Source: an uncultured Pseudomonadales bacterium (GTDB taxonomy: Bacteria; Pseudomonadota; Gammaproteobacteria; Pseudomonadales; Pseudohongiellaceae). Taken from it: a stretch of DNA of 64,000 nt. Both the position numbers and the translations under genes were made by a program. The notes under the pieces were generated by a model. The model had not been told where the DNA came from, searched no databases, and saw nothing but the letters and a program-made list of their open reading frames with translations. Shown here in pieces: positions 28,728 to 38,957 of this stretch (the first letter of the stretch is position 1; each line of letters begins with the position of its first letter). The stretch spans positions 124,001-188,000 of the forward strand of contig CAMYOK010000007.1 of the NCBI GenBank assembly GCA_947259995.1, written 5' to 3'.

Positions 28728-30161
28728 ATGGTCTGGGAAACGGTTATTGGCTTGGAAGTGCACGTACAACTGGCCACCAAGAGCAAACTATTCTCTGGCA
28801 GCAGCATCACTTTTGGTGCCGCGCCAAACACACAGGCAAACATTTTCGATCTAGCGATGCCTGGCACTTTGCCCGTTATGAACGAGGCAGCGCTACGTAT
28901 GGCCGTGAAATTCGGTTTAGCCATCGATGCAGAGATCGGTCGCAAATCTGTCTTCGATCGCAAGAATTATTTTTACCCTGACCTGCCCAAGGGCTACCAA
29001 GTAAGCCAGCTGGACTTTCCAACGGTTGGCAAAGGCGAACTCGAAATTGCACTTGAAGACGGCAGCACCAAAGTCGTCGGCATTACGCGCGCTCACATCG
29101 AAGAGGATGCCGGCAAGTCTTTGCACGAAGACTTTCAAGGCTTAACCGGAATCGACTTGAACCGCGCCGGCACCCCGCTACTGGAAATCGTGTCCGAGCC
29201 GGAGTTGGCAAACGCCAAAGAAGCTGTCGCTTACTTGAAAAAATTGCACTCAATCATTCGTTATCTTGGTATTTCAGACGGCAACATGGCACAGGGCTCC
29301 ATGCGTTGCGATGCCAACGTCTCTGTACGCAAAAAAGGCGATACCGAGCTAGGCACTCGCACCGAAATTAAAAACATCAATTCCTTCCGCTTTGTCGAAA
29401 AAGCCATCTTGCATGAAGCCGAGCGGCAGATTGATATCATCGAGGACGGGGGCCGAATCGTGCAAGAAACACGGCTCTACGATGCCGATAAAAACGAGAC
29501 GCGCTCGATGCGTAGCAAGGAGGTCGCCAACGATTATCGTTATTTCCCAGAGCCTGACTTGCTGCCAATTGTGATTGATGAAGCCTATATTGAGGCCGTG
29601 CGCGCTGAGTTGCCAGAGCTGCCCAACGCTAAGCGTGAACGCTTCGTTAGTCAGTACGAGCTCAGCGAGTATGATGCCGGTGTTATCGCGAGCAGCCGAC
29701 AAATGGCAGACTTTTTTGAAGAAGTGGTAGCGATCTGTAAAGACGCCAAACTCTCTTCTAACTGGGTCAGCGTAGATCTACAAGCGGTTCTCAATAAGCA
29801 AGATTTAGAAATCGAGAACTCACCAATCAGCGCCGAGCGACTTGGTGGTTTGATTGCCCGCATCAAAGACAAAACCATCTCTAGCAAAATTGCCAAGACG
29901 GTCTTCGAAGCGATGCTCGAGTCAGAACAATCTGCAGACGAAATCATCGCAAGCCAAGGCTTGAAACAGGTGACCGACAGCGGCGCCATCGAGAAACTTG
30001 TGGACGAGGTCATTGCCAACAACCCCGAACAGGTTGAGCAATACCGATCCGGCAAAGAGAAAGTCTTCGCATTCTTTATTGGCCAGGCCATGAAAGCTTC
30101 GCGCGGCAAAGCCAACCCCGAACAGCTCAACACACTGCTTAAGCAAAAGCTAAAAGCCTGA
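28728..30161 (+). CDS. gatB: Aspartyl/glutamyl-tRNA amidotransferase subunit B
   Basis: A 477-residue GatB. It opens with [13 protein letters not shown] and keeps the catalytic-domain [12 protein letters not shown] and [16 protein letters not shown] motifs, while the C-terminal Yqey/tail domain (about 330-477) binds the tRNA. It activates and amidates the mischarged tRNA with ammonia channelled from GatA. Confidence 0.96.
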   Translation: MVWETVIGLEVHVQLATKSKLFSGSSITFGAAPNTQANIFDLAMPGTLPVMNEAALRMAVKFGLAIDAEIGRKSVFDRKNYFYPDLPKGYQVSQLDFPTVGKGELEIALEDGSTKVVGITRAHIEEDAGKSLHEDFQGLTGIDLNRAGTPLLEIVSEPELANAKEAVAYLKKLHSIIRYLGISDGNMAQGSMRCDANVSVRKKGDTELGTRTEIKNINSFRFVEKAILHEAERQIDIIEDGGRIVQETRLYDADKNETRSMRSKEVANDYRYFPEPDLLPIVIDEAYIEAVRAELPELPNAKRERFVSQYELSEYDAGVIASSRQMADFFEEVVAICKDAKLSSNWVSVDLQAVLNKQDLEIENSPISAERLGGLIARIKDKTISSKIAKTVFEAMLESEQSADEIIASQGLKQVTDSGAIEKLVDEVIANNPEQVEQYRSGKEKVFAFFIGQAMKASRGKANPEQLNTLLKQKLKA

Positions 30162-30189
30162 GCAAACAGACAAAGTATTAAGGTTTACT

Positions 30190-30510
30190 ATGGAAGAGAA
30201 GAAAAAAGGTGCCGAGCGCACTCAACGCGCGGTCAGAGATGAGTTTTGGACAGACGAACGAGTGCACGGCTTCCTCAGTGTTCAGCCTCCTGAGGGCGTA
30301 CCTGCGGACTATCACATCTTATTGAAAGCCTACCGTGGAATGCTACCTGACGCCTTTGAGCGTTTCGTGCCGTTTTTTACTGAGGCCGGCCATGACATCA
30401 ATGTACAGCTAGAAGATGGCAGCAATTTTCTTGATCACGTGTTGCAGCATCGTAAATCGGTGGAATATGTGCGGGTATTGCGTGAGGCTGGAGCGGTGCC
30501 GACTAAATAG
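30190..30510 (+). CDS. PA4642-family small protein
   Basis: A 106-residue soluble protein resembling the PA4642 family found in Pseudomonas and relatives (RDEFWTDERVHGFLSVQPPEGV; ADYHILLKAYRGM). Its function is not known. The closing half looks like a small ankyrin-like or helical repeat (DAFERFVPFFTEAGHDINVQ; DHVLQHRKSVEYVRVLREAGA). It lies 28 bases after gatB and may share its transcript. Confidence 0.85.
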   Translation: MEEKKKGAERTQRAVRDEFWTDERVHGFLSVQPPEGVPADYHILLKAYRGMLPDAFERFVPFFTEAGHDINVQLEDGSNFLDHVLQHRKSVEYVRVLREAGAVPTK

Positions 30511-30524
30511 TTAGAGCTAGATTC

Positions 30525-30549
30525 AATCGCTTGCAGGCAAGCTCCCACA
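30525..30549 (+). repeat. REP-like palindromic repeat, copy 1
   Basis: A degenerate copy of the element AATCGC...GCTCCCACA, with the inner palindrome GCTTGC-AG-GCAAGC. It differs from copy 2 only in the palindrome, and the changes are compensatory in the two arms, so the stem is kept. Confidence 0.7.
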
Positions 30550-30580
30550 GGCAGTGGCTTAGTTCTAGATTAGTGGTTTG

Positions 30581-30605
30581 AATCGCGGGCAGGCCCGCTC
30601 CCACA
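30581..30605 (+). repeat. REP-like palindromic repeat, copy 2
   Basis: The intact 25-base copy, beginning AATCGCGGGC and ending GCTCCCACA, with the inner palindrome GCGGGC-AG-GCCCGC. It closely resembles REP elements known from Pseudomonas. Confidence 0.8.
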
Positions 30606-30642
30606 GTCAGAGCATTCTACTAGACCTGATAGAAACCATCCT

Positions 30643-30683
30643 TGTGGGAGCGCTTGCCCCTTTTGGGGGGCCTGCCCGCGATT
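30643..30683 (-). repeat. REP-like repeat, inverted copy split by a 16-bp insert
   Basis: Positions 30643-30652 joined to 30669-30683 are the exact reverse complement of copy 2. The 16 bases between (30653-30668) read CTTGCCCC-TTTT-GGGG and break the copy within its palindrome. Copies 2 and 3 face each other, the arrangement of a REP doublet. The three copies fill the gap between two convergent genes and may also end their transcripts. Confidence 0.75.
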
Positions 30684-30695
30684 ATTACCTCCAAA

Positions 30696-31970
30696 TCAAT
30701 GCCGCCGAGGTGACCTCGAGCTACGGCCCGAAGACCCGCCACCAGTCTTAGCTGGTGCTTTGAAGCGTGATGCACGCTCAAAGGCAGGCGGCTCTGCCAA
30801 CAGCTCTTGCGCAGGGTGGATACAAGGCAATTTCATGCCAAGCTTCTCTTCAATATTGGGCAGCAAGAACGAGTCTTCTTCACAGGCAAAACTAATCGAA
30901 GTCCCGATATTCCCAGCACGGCCCGTGCGTCCGATCCGGTGCACATAATCTTCGGCCTCTTCTGGCAAAGAGTAGTTCACCACATGGGTAACGTCGTCGA
31001 TATGCAATCCCCTGCCCGCCACGTCTGTGGCCACCAGCACTTGCAATTTACCTTCTCGAAAAGCTTCTAAGGTATGAACCCGCTTATTCTGCGCCACCTC
31101 TCCCGAAAGCAAACCGCAGCTAATGCCATTGCGATGAAGATTATCAGCCAACTTACGCACTTGATCGCGGCGATTATTGAACACAATCACCTTGTCGGCA
31201 CCTTCAGCGCTAATGATATTGTAGAGCAGCTTGTACTTATCTTCGGTCGTAACCAGATACACAATCTGATCGATGGTATCGGTTGCCACTTGCGTAGGCT
31301 CGATCTCGATCATGATTGGGTCCATTGCCCAGCGCTTAGTTAACTCTAGAATCTCTGGGGTAAACGTGGCGCTGAATAGAAGCGTCTGACGACACTCTTT
31401 AGCGGGGGTACGGGCGACAATGCTACGCACCTGTGGGATGAATCCCATATCCAACATACGGTCGGCTTCGTCAATAACCATCATCTCCACAAGCCCTAAA
31501 TAAACCTGATCGTTCTGCACAAAATCGATCAAGCGACCAGGAGTCGCGACTACGATATCCACTGGTCGCTTATCCAGAGCGCGCAATTGTTTCTGATAGT
31601 CTTCACCGCCAACCATCGTGACCACGTGCAAGCCAGCATACTTAGAAAGGTTCTGCGCGTCGCTGGCGATCTGCATCACTAGCTCGCGAGTCGGGGCAAT
31701 TATTAGTGCTCTAGGCTCAGCAACATAGCGCTCTTCTGTGATTGGATTGCTTACCAAATCGTTGATGATGCTGATTAGAAATGCCGCAGTTTTACCCGTA
31801 CCGGTTTGTGCACGCCCCGTTACATCGTGCCCTTCTAGGGTATAGACCAAGCTCTGCGCTTGAATAGGAGTGCAGTATTCAAAACCGAGATCTGCGATGG
31901 CTTTATTGAGTGGATCAACCAAATTAAACGTTGAGAATTTTATCTTTTGGTCAGTTGTTTCATTATCCAT
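30696..31970 (-). CDS. rhlB: DEAD-box RNA helicase, RhlB-like
   Basis: A 424-residue DEAD-box helicase. It has the Q motif (YCTPIQAQ), motif [23 protein letters not shown], the DEAD motif, SAT, and [14 protein letters not shown] and [10 protein letters not shown] in domain 2. The N-terminus KFSTFNL...[11 protein letters not shown] is like Pseudomonas RhlB, and the tail is rich in Ser, Gly and Arg. RhlB unwinds RNA for the degradosome. Its 3' end meets the REP repeats. Confidence 0.9.
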   Translation of the reverse strand: MDNETTDQKIKFSTFNLVDPLNKAIADLGFEYCTPIQAQSLVYTLEGHDVTGRAQTGTGKTAAFLISIINDLVSNPITEERYVAEPRALIIAPTRELVMQIASDAQNLSKYAGLHVVTMVGGEDYQKQLRALDKRPVDIVVATPGRLIDFVQNDQVYLGLVEMMVIDEADRMLDMGFIPQVRSIVARTPAKECRQTLLFSATFTPEILELTKRWAMDPIMIEIEPTQVATDTIDQIVYLVTTEDKYKLLYNIISAEGADKVIVFNNRRDQVRKLADNLHRNGISCGLLSGEVAQNKRVHTLEAFREGKLQVLVATDVAGRGLHIDDVTHVVNYSLPEEAEDYVHRIGRTGRAGNIGTSISFACEEDSFLLPNIEEKLGMKLPCIHPAQELLAEPPAFERASRFKAPAKTGGGSSGRSSRSPRRH

Positions 31971-32135
31971 AAGGAACTACGCCGCTGGCATTTTGCCGAT
32001 AAATTAACCCCGAAACGGGTCTTGGTACATCAGAAATTGACATGAAATTACTTAAAAATCTGCAACTTATGTGGTCACGCCTCTGCGCGCGAATCATAGC
32101 TGCCAAGGGCGTTAACATCAATAGCACCCTTTGTT

Positions 32136-32888
32136 TCAATGCGAATGCGAGCCGCAGGCTGGGCACTTAGGGTCGCGAGGCAGTCGCATCTCACGCCATT
32201 GCATGGAACGAGCATCCAAGAGAAGCAGCTTCCCAGTGAGGGGCTCTCCCACTCCCGCAAGCAATTTAATCGCCTCCATGGCCTGCACCGCTCCGATGAT
32301 CCCCACTACCGGCGCCATGACGCCATTAGTCGCACAATTAGCCTGCTCATCATCACCAAGGCGATACAAGCATTGGTAACAAGGGCTTTGCTCATCACGG
32401 GAATCAAACACCGCGACCTGCCCTTCCATACGAATGGCGGCACCAGAGACTAAAGGCACTCGCGCCTCAACACAGGCCTGATTGAGTGCGAACCGAGTCG
32501 TAAAATTATCGCAAGCATCTAGCGCCAGAGTCACCTGCGGCAAAATCTCTTGCAGGCGCTGCCCATCTAAACGCTCTTTTAACGCCGTGATGCGCACATT
32601 AGGATTCAGGTGTTGAAGAGTAGCGGCTGCCGAATCGACTTTCGCCTGCCCAATCGTGCCCTGATTATGGGCTATTTGACGCTGCAAATTGGTGAGCTCG
32701 ACGATGTCATCGTCGGCGATAATTAGATGCCCTACTCCTGCCGCAGCGAGATACATAGCCGCCGGACAACCGAGCCCGCCCATGCCGACAATCAATACTG
32801 TAGCGTCGATCAGCTTCTGCTGTCCCGCCACATCCATTTCGGGCAACATAATCTGCCGGCTATATCTAAGAAGTTCTTCGTCTTGCAT
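32136..32888 (-). CDS. moeB: MoeB/ThiF/HesA-family adenylyltransferase
   Basis: A 250-residue E1-like enzyme with the nucleotide loop GMGGLG near residue 36, the conserved RQI (YSRQIMLPE) and the zinc pairs CYQC and CPAC. It adenylates the C-terminal glycine of a ubiquitin-like sulfur carrier, MoaD or ThiS, before thiolation. It is in the hemA-prfA-prmC-moeB order common in gammaproteobacteria. The start at 32888 follows AGGA eight bases away; a TTG three bases upstream is less likely. Confidence 0.92.
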   Translation of the reverse strand: MQDEELLRYSRQIMLPEMDVAGQQKLIDATVLIVGMGGLGCPAAMYLAAAGVGHLIIADDDIVELTNLQRQIAHNQGTIGQAKVDSAAATLQHLNPNVRITALKERLDGQRLQEILPQVTLALDACDNFTTRFALNQACVEARVPLVSGAAIRMEGQVAVFDSRDEQSPCYQCLYRLGDDEQANCATNGVMAPVVGIIGAVQAMEAIKLLAGVGEPLTGKLLLLDARSMQWREMRLPRDPKCPACGSHSH

Positions 32889-32932
32889 CAATCAATTCCT
32901 GAACATTGTTCGCGTCGCAGTGTAGCGCATAT

Positions 32933-33784
32933 TCACTGGCTTCGTATCGCCCAACAGCCAAGGGAGAGGCGATCGCAGCCATTGATATCTTGCAGTGTTT
33001 GCACTTGCGAGAACCCGTACTTCAACAACACTGTTCTAAGTGCCGCCCCTTGGTCGAAACCGTGCTCCAGCAACAGCCAGCCATTATCGGCCAAGCGTTC
33101 TGGCGCACCACTGACGATTTCGTACAGGTCAGCCAACCCTGAATCACTGGCGCTAAGCGCTGTTGCAGGCTCAAAGCGCAAATCCCCTTGCACCAAATGC
33201 GGGTCATCCGGCGCGATATAAGGCGGATTACTAACGATCATATTAAAGGGAGTGTCTAGCAATGCCGCATACCAGCTCCCTTGCTTAAACTCGACGTTCT
33301 TGAGGCCTAGCTGTAAGGCGTTGGCGCTAGCGAGCTGCAACGCCTCGGCACTAAAATCGGTGGCGAGCACTTGGCAATCAGGACGCTCATGTGCGATGGC
33401 CAAGGCAATTGCACCACTGCCAGTTCCAAGGTCTGCGACTCGCTGCCCCCCTTCGCCTAATTTTGACAATGCGGTTTCAACCAACAGCTCAGTCTCTGGG
33501 CGCGGAATAAGCACATGAGGATTCACGCGTAGAGTAAAGCTCCAGAAATCACGTGTTCCTATCAAATAGGCCACAGGTTCGCCTAGAGCGCGTCGCTCCA
33601 AGAGCTCCTCAAACAAAGCTTGAGATGAAGGGCTCAACTGTTTTTCTGGCCAAGTATAAAGATAAGTGCGATCTCGACCGATGGCATGAGCGAGCAGCAA
33701 CTCAGAATCGATCTGCGCGCTCTCATGACCATAGAGCACTTGTTTTGCCTTGTGCAGTGCTTGCTTGATCGAAAGCGCTAGCAT
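32933..33784 (-). CDS. prmC: Peptide chain release factor glutamine methyltransferase
   Basis: A 283-residue SAM-dependent N5-glutamine methyltransferase. It has an N-terminal helical domain (residues 1-95), the SAM-binding DLGTGSGAIALA (118-129) and the catalytic NPPY (186-189). It methylates the GGQ glutamine of release factors RF1 and RF2. It sits 18 bases after prfA, its substrate's gene, with a GAGGTG ribosome binding site. Confidence 0.95.
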   Translation of the reverse strand: MLALSIKQALHKAKQVLYGHESAQIDSELLLAHAIGRDRTYLYTWPEKQLSPSSQALFEELLERRALGEPVAYLIGTRDFWSFTLRVNPHVLIPRPETELLVETALSKLGEGGQRVADLGTGSGAIALAIAHERPDCQVLATDFSAEALQLASANALQLGLKNVEFKQGSWYAALLDTPFNMIVSNPPYIAPDDPHLVQGDLRFEPATALSASDSGLADLYEIVSGAPERLADNGWLLLEHGFDQGAALRTVLLKYGFSQVQTLQDINGCDRLSLGCWAIRSQ

Positions 33785-33802
33785 TTGCGCACCTCTGCAA
33801 AC

Positions 33803-34888
33803 TTAGGAATCGGCCAACTCTGCCAACAGGTCTGCCTGATGCTCGTTGATCAAGGGCTGCACTACTGAATCTAAGGCTCCCTCCATCACTTCGCCCAACT
33901 TATAGAGAGTGAGATTGATGCGATGATCGGTGACCCGACCTTGCGGGTAGTTATAAGTGCGGATTCGTTCGGAGCGGTCCCCACTTCCCACGAGCTTGCG
34001 CCGAGTATCGGAGACCTCTTGCGCCGCCGATTGCTGTGCTTGATCGTTTAGCTTGGCATGAAGCAGCGACATAGCGCGAGCACGGTTTTTATGTTGAGAA
34101 CGCTCGTCCTGACACTCGACCACTATGCCCGTTGGAATATGGGTCAATCGAATCGCCGAGTCGGTCTTGTTGACGTGCTGCCCACCCGCCCCACTAGAAC
34201 GATAGGTATCGATACGCAAATCTGCCTTATTAATTTCGATCTCTGCCAAGTCATCCATCGCCGGCATTACGGCCACTGTACAGGCAGAGGTGTGCACTCG
34301 CCCTTGCGTCTCTGTTTCGGGAACGCGTTGAACACGATGGGCGCCCGATTCAAACTTTAGATTACCGAATACATTGCGGCCTTCTATTCGCGTAATGATC
34401 TCTTTGTAGCCGCCGTGCTCGCCTGGACGCTCACTCAATATCTCTAAGCGCCACCCCTGGTTTTCTGCATAGCGAGAATACATACGGAATAGATCGCCAG
34501 AGAATATCGCCGCTTCATCGCCACCTGTCCCGGCGCGAATTTCGAGAAATATATTGCAGCTGTCTTTCTCATCCTTTGGCAGCAAAAGCTTTTGCAACTC
34601 TAGCTCCTGCTCATCTAGGCCCGCCTCTATGCTTTTAACTTCTTCATCGGCCATCTCACGGATATCGACATCCGCGTCTTTTTGCATCTCTTTAGCCTGA
34701 CGCAATTGTTCCTGCACCGCTTCGAATTCCGAGAATGCTTGCACGACAGGCTCGATTTCGGAGTACTCTTTTGAGAGCCCACGAAATTTATCCTGATCGG
34801 AGATTACCTCAGCGTCGCTTAGCAGTGCCGCTAATTCTTCATACCGGTCTTTCAGGTTGGTCAGCTTGGTCTTAATCGAATCTTTCAT
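33803..34888 (-). CDS. prfA: Peptide chain release factor 1
   Basis: A 361-residue class I release factor. It carries the PxT-type stop-recognition tripeptide P190-E-T192, which reads UAA and UAG, and the GGQ motif (235-237) that triggers peptide release. It lies 24 bases after hemA. The length and motifs are those of RF1, not RF2. Confidence 0.97.
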   Translation of the reverse strand: MKDSIKTKLTNLKDRYEELAALLSDAEVISDQDKFRGLSKEYSEIEPVVQAFSEFEAVQEQLRQAKEMQKDADVDIREMADEEVKSIEAGLDEQELELQKLLLPKDEKDSCNIFLEIRAGTGGDEAAIFSGDLFRMYSRYAENQGWRLEILSERPGEHGGYKEIITRIEGRNVFGNLKFESGAHRVQRVPETETQGRVHTSACTVAVMPAMDDLAEIEINKADLRIDTYRSSGAGGQHVNKTDSAIRLTHIPTGIVVECQDERSQHKNRARAMSLLHAKLNDQAQQSAAQEVSDTRRKLVGSGDRSERIRTYNYPQGRVTDHRINLTLYKLGEVMEGALDSVVQPLINEHQADLLAELADS

Positions 34889-34912
34889 ATAGTGGTCTTG
34901 CCGATTGCGGCA

Positions 34913-36238
34913 TTAGGAATCATTGGAATTATTCGCGTTCTGATCGAGTTCGTACAACTCTCTCGTGAGTAACAGCAATTCGTCACGGCCATCTGCACTG
35001 GCCTTTTTCATTTGCACGCTAGGAGAGTGAATCAATTTATTAGTTAGAGTACGAGCAAGAGACTCCAAGACAGTGTTTGCATCGGCTCCTTTTTCCAAGG
35101 AGCGCACAGCCTTCTCAACCTCAATATCGCGAATATTTTCAGCCTTTTCTCGAAAGGCTCGCAAGGTGTTCACTGCATTCAAAGCGCGCATGTGCCGAAT
35201 ATATTCTTGCACACCACGCTCGATAATAGACGATGCTTGCTCGGCCGCCTCAGTGCGGCTCTTCACGTTGTCTTCTATAACATCGCTAATATCATCGACG
35301 CTATACAAATAGGCATCGGCGATATCGCCCACTTGCGGCTCAATATCACGCGGCACCGCTAGGTCGACTAATAACATAGGTTTATGGCGACGTTTCTTAA
35401 TCGCGCTCTCGACCGCCCCTTTGCCAAGCAGAGGGAGCTGGCTATTCGTGGAGGACACGACGATATCGGCCTTCACTAGTTGCTCCGGGATATCCGAAAG
35501 CAGCACCCCTTCAGCGCCAAATTTCTCGCCCAGTTCCACGGCATTTTGCAAGGTACGATTGGCGACCACAATATTGCGCACGCCTTTATCGGTTAAGTGC
35601 CTAGCCACCAATTCGATTGTCCTGCCGGCGCCAATTAGCAAAGCATTGAGACTGCCAAGATCAGAGAATATCTGCTCCGCCAGAGTCACGGCGGCATACG
35701 CTACAGAAACTGGATTCTCACCAATTGCCGTGTCGGTGCGCACTTCCTTAGCGATCGAAAAGGCCTCTTGGAAGGCCCGACCTAAACTACCACCGACGAC
35801 ACCTATGTCCTTTGAGACGGCGAAAGCGGACTTGATCTGCCCCAGTATCTGCGGCTCCCCTAAAACCATTGAATCTAGACCGCAGGCCACGCGCATCAAA
35901 TGCCGTATGACATCCTCGCGCCAATGAAAATAACTGCAGCGCTGCAATTCGTCTTGGTCTAAGCCGTGATAATCGCTCAACCATTTGAGTAAGAGTATCT
36001 CTTGCTCGCGCAGGAGCTCTTCGGCAATAGGTGTTTCTGGATCACTGCTTTTGTCGATATTAAGAAAGGCATAGATCTCGGTGCGATTACAGGTCGAGAC
36101 GATGACTAACTCTTCTAGGCTAGGGAGGGCGCTGGCACGCTGAATCGCGTCTCCCACTTTCTCTGGAGGAAACGCAACCTGCTCGCGAAAATCGACATTC
36201 GCGGTATTGTGATTGATACCTAGTAAAACTAGCGCCAT
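34913..36238 (-). CDS. hemA: Glutamyl-tRNA reductase
   Basis: A 441-residue enzyme that makes glutamate-1-semialdehyde, the first committed precursor of haem. The catalytic Cys50 lies in [15 protein letters not shown]-like features are replaced by the usual ...[20 protein letters not shown]-binding loop, and the C-terminal dimerisation helix is complete. The start at 36238 ([10 protein letters not shown]) matches the family; an ATG 18 bases upstream adds six residues. It is the first gene of hemA-prfA-prmC-moeB. Confidence 0.96.
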   Translation of the reverse strand: MALVLLGINHNTANVDFREQVAFPPEKVGDAIQRASALPSLEELVIVSTCNRTEIYAFLNIDKSSDPETPIAEELLREQEILLLKWLSDYHGLDQDELQRCSYFHWREDVIRHLMRVACGLDSMVLGEPQILGQIKSAFAVSKDIGVVGGSLGRAFQEAFSIAKEVRTDTAIGENPVSVAYAAVTLAEQIFSDLGSLNALLIGAGRTIELVARHLTDKGVRNIVVANRTLQNAVELGEKFGAEGVLLSDIPEQLVKADIVVSSTNSQLPLLGKGAVESAIKKRRHKPMLLVDLAVPRDIEPQVGDIADAYLYSVDDISDVIEDNVKSRTEAAEQASSIIERGVQEYIRHMRALNAVNTLRAFREKAENIRDIEVEKAVRSLEKGADANTVLESLARTLTNKLIHSPSVQMKKASADGRDELLLLTRELYELDQNANNSNDS

Positions 36239-36339
36239 AGAACCCCAGCCAGACAAGCTTGTCAGACACTTCTATCAACACCGCCTTGCCAATGGCTAAA
36301 AGGCAGCGCGTCCCGAATCAGATGAGAAAAAAGCCGCCT

Positions 36340-36369
36340 ATATTACTAAAAATGCGCCTAAGTTCCCAA
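36340..36369 (-). promoter_or_regulatory. Probable hemA promoter
   Basis: On the minus strand TTGGGA (36369-36364) and TAATAT (36345-36340) are separated by 18 bp and lie about 100 bases before the hemA start. Confidence 0.45.
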
Positions 36370-36473
36370 TAAGATAATTGCTTAGCCACTTATATTATGG
36401 CGATAGTCTAGAAAGCGATGGCCTAAACAGCGCATTCTAGCAGCTCCTCGACAAATTAAGGCTTGGCGTGAAG

Positions 36474-36503
36474 TTGTTAAATTATTGCCATTGCGGGTAC
36501 ACT
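36474..36503 (+). promoter_or_regulatory. Probable TPR-lolB-ispE promoter
   Basis: TTGTTA (36474-36479) and TACACT (36498-36503), spacer 18 bp, about 90 bases before the TPR lipoprotein start. Confidence 0.4.
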
Positions 36504-36592
36504 CAATGGCACATGCGCCATATTTAATGGATCTTGCAACCTTATTTCGGCGCCACATTTGAAGGAAGTTTAGCTCTGGTAACCCGTCGCAC

Positions 36593-38347
36593 ATGAACAA
36601 TACTTATCGTCTCTTTATCCTGTGCTCATTTGGCATTGCCCTAGCGGCCTGCCAAAGCCTGCCACTTGACACAGAAGAAGCTGTCGAAGTCGCACCAGCA
36701 CCAGAACCGGCCCCTATAGTAGAGGAGCCACCCGCTCCTATTGTCTACGGCAACTTCACTAAAGATCAGCTCAATCGCACGATCATCAATGAACTCGGTG
36801 GTCAACGGGGCTTCTTGCCCGAAGCAGCAGAGGACTATTACGCTTTGGCGAAAGAGACTCGCGATCTCGCGCTCATTCGCCGCGCTGCGCAGTTTGCCGC
36901 CGCTAGTGACAACACAGCCCGAGTCATTGAGCTTGCACAGTTATGGATAGAAAAAGACCCCAAAGCCCGTGAACCCCACCTACTCATTAGCTATCAGCTA
37001 CTAGAGCAGGGGCGCCTAGAAGAGGCTATGGACCACATCGGGACAGTCTTGGAGCTCGATGGCAACATCGATTTCACAACCATTACCTCACGCACGCAAT
37101 ACCTGCCCCCTGATGCGCGCGCGCGCCTAATCGAAAGCTTCAAAGGATTGCGCATTAAATTCCCAGAAGAGCGTGCGGTGCATTACAGCTTGATCCAGCT
37201 GCTCGAACAAAGCGATCTTGCCCAAGAGGCCATGACGGAACTCATGGCTTATCGCGAATTACACGGCAATTCCTCGCGCATCATGCTACTGCAAGCACAG
37301 CTGCTTCTGAAGCTAGAACGCGTAGAAGACGCCGTTAGCGTCCTAGCACAAGGCATCGAGGCCTATCCGGAGAACCGCCTGCTACGTTTCAACTACGGCC
37401 GCATTCTAGTGCAGACCCGCGATCTCGAAGAGGCTCGTGAGCAATTTGCCTTACTCGCCGTGATGGCCCCTGATGATTATGAAACCTTGTACTCACTTGC
37501 ACTGCTCGACTTAGAGCTTGGCGCTATCGATTCAGCCAAACAGCTGCTAGGCAAGCTCGTACAAGCAAACTACCGCCTCAACGATAGCCACTACTACCTA
37601 GGTTATATCGGCCAGAATCAAGACCAAGCACTAGAGGCTGTCGAGCATTTCAAGAAAGTGGGCACTGACTCCGTCAATTTCCTCAATGCACAACGACAAG
37701 TCATTCGAACGCTCGTTGAAGAAGACCAATTAGAGGAAGCCCACGCCTGGGTTATCAGCATCTCGCAAGGTCACCCCGATCTAGAGCTCATGCTTACGAC
37801 GGTCGAGACCGATGCGCTCATGAACACTGGCCGCCTAGAACTAGCTCAGGAACTCCTCAGCACGACGATCGAGGCAAACCCCAACAATGCCGACCTGTTG
37901 TTTGCTCGGGCCTTACTGCTTGAGCGCATGGGCGATTTAGCCAGTGCAGAGAGCGATCTACTCAAAGTCATCAATCTAGAACCAAACGACGCGCGCGCAC
38001 TCAACCACCTTGGCTACACACTTGCAGATCGAGGTGAAAAACTAGAATTCGCACTCGAATTGCTCGAACGAGCTATTGCCATCTCCCCCGAAGATCCCGC
38101 TATTATCGATAGCCTAGCGTGGGCTCAATACAAACTTGGCTACTACGAAGAAGCCTTAGGGAATCTCGAACGCGCCTTTGAAGTATTTCCTGATCCAGAG
38201 GTTGCCGCCCATTTGGGAGAAGTACTCTGGGCACTAGGGCGTCAACGCGATGCCAATCGTGTTTGGGAAGACTCCTTGCGCGAAAACCCCGAAGCCCAGG
38301 TTATTCTTCGCACGATAGAGCGCCTAAGGCCGCGCCAAGGTTCCTAG
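36593..38347 (+). CDS. TPR-repeat lipoprotein
   Basis: A 584-residue lipoprotein with lipobox LAAC (cysteine at residue 20) and an acidic, Pro-rich linker (about 25-50). About ten or more TPR units follow, for example RALNHLGYTLADRG near 470. It probably builds a scaffold at the outer membrane. Its stop codon is followed at once by the lolB ATG, so it is tightly linked to lipoprotein sorting. Proteins of this kind commonly precede lolB in gammaproteobacteria, but the role is not established. Confidence 0.88.
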   Translation: MNNTYRLFILCSFGIALAACQSLPLDTEEAVEVAPAPEPAPIVEEPPAPIVYGNFTKDQLNRTIINELGGQRGFLPEAAEDYYALAKETRDLALIRRAAQFAAASDNTARVIELAQLWIEKDPKAREPHLLISYQLLEQGRLEEAMDHIGTVLELDGNIDFTTITSRTQYLPPDARARLIESFKGLRIKFPEERAVHYSLIQLLEQSDLAQEAMTELMAYRELHGNSSRIMLLQAQLLLKLERVEDAVSVLAQGIEAYPENRLLRFNYGRILVQTRDLEEAREQFALLAVMAPDDYETLYSLALLDLELGAIDSAKQLLGKLVQANYRLNDSHYYLGYIGQNQDQALEAVEHFKKVGTDSVNFLNAQRQVIRTLVEEDQLEEAHAWVISISQGHPDLELMLTTVETDALMNTGRLELAQELLSTTIEANPNNADLLFARALLLERMGDLASAESDLLKVINLEPNDARALNHLGYTLADRGEKLEFALELLERAIAISPEDPAIIDSLAWAQYKLGYYEEALGNLERAFEVFPDPEVAAHLGEVLWALGRQRDANRVWEDSLRENPEAQVILRTIERLRPRQGS

Positions 38348-38947
38348 ATGCTCCTGCGTCACCCAAGTCTTCTATGCCTGCTCAGCGCATTGCTGCTTAG
38401 CGCCTGTAGCTCTACTCGCATGGACGCCCCCGTCAATGATAATTGGCAGATGCGACGCAACGTGCTTACCCAGATCACCTCTTGGGAATTTACAGGCCGA
38501 ATCGGCGTGCGCGATGCCAATGACTCGCAAAACTCGAGTATTCGCTGGCGCCAAATCAACGACGACTATGTCATCAATCTTTGGGGCACTCTCAATGCCG
38601 GCGCCACCGAGATTACGGGAACACCTAGCCAAGTCATTCTGACACAAGAAGGCAAAACCGCACTGAGTGCCTCTAGCGCAGAGGAGTTAGTCTATCAACA
38701 GCTAGGCTATGAGCTGCCAGTGACCCAGCTGCGTTATTGGATCAAAGGCATCCCCGCCCCTAGCACACAGGGGCAAACCAGCTTTAACGAAGAAAACCAC
38801 TTAATTGCGCTCGACCAGGACGGTTGGAATATTCAATACATGGCTTATACCAACTACGATACTGAATCACTGCCTACGCGTATCCGCATTGAGAAGCCCC
38901 CCCTTCGCCTAGACTTTATTCGCCTCAACTGGAATTTACAGCCCTAA
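38348..38947 (+). CDS. lolB: Outer-membrane lipoprotein LolB
   Basis: A 199-residue lipoprotein with lipobox LLSAC (cysteine at residue 20). It has the LolB fold signature WEFTGRIGVRDAND and the middle INLWGTL and YWIKGIPAP. LolB accepts lipoproteins from LolA and inserts them in the outer membrane. It abuts the TPR gene and precedes ispE by ten bases, the standard gene order. Confidence 0.92.
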   Translation: MLLRHPSLLCLLSALLLSACSSTRMDAPVNDNWQMRRNVLTQITSWEFTGRIGVRDANDSQNSSIRWRQINDDYVINLWGTLNAGATEITGTPSQVILTQEGKTALSASSAEELVYQQLGYELPVTQLRYWIKGIPAPSTQGQTSFNEENHLIALDQDGWNIQYMAYTNYDTESLPTRIRIEKPPLRLDFIRLNWNLQP

Positions 38948-38957
38948 GATCGACACC

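Larger units (their letters stand above)
36239..36592. other. Divergent region between hemA and the TPR-lolB operon
   Basis: The 354-base region carries candidate promoters on both strands (36340-36369 minus, 36474-36503 plus). A short open frame on the minus strand (36382-36600) has no family-like sequence or ribosome binding site and is not called as a gene. Confidence 0.5.

Noticed and set aside
36382-36600. Minus-strand open frame of 72 codons upstream of hemA
   Set aside because: Lies in the divergent promoter region; no ribosome binding site; composition not protein-like.
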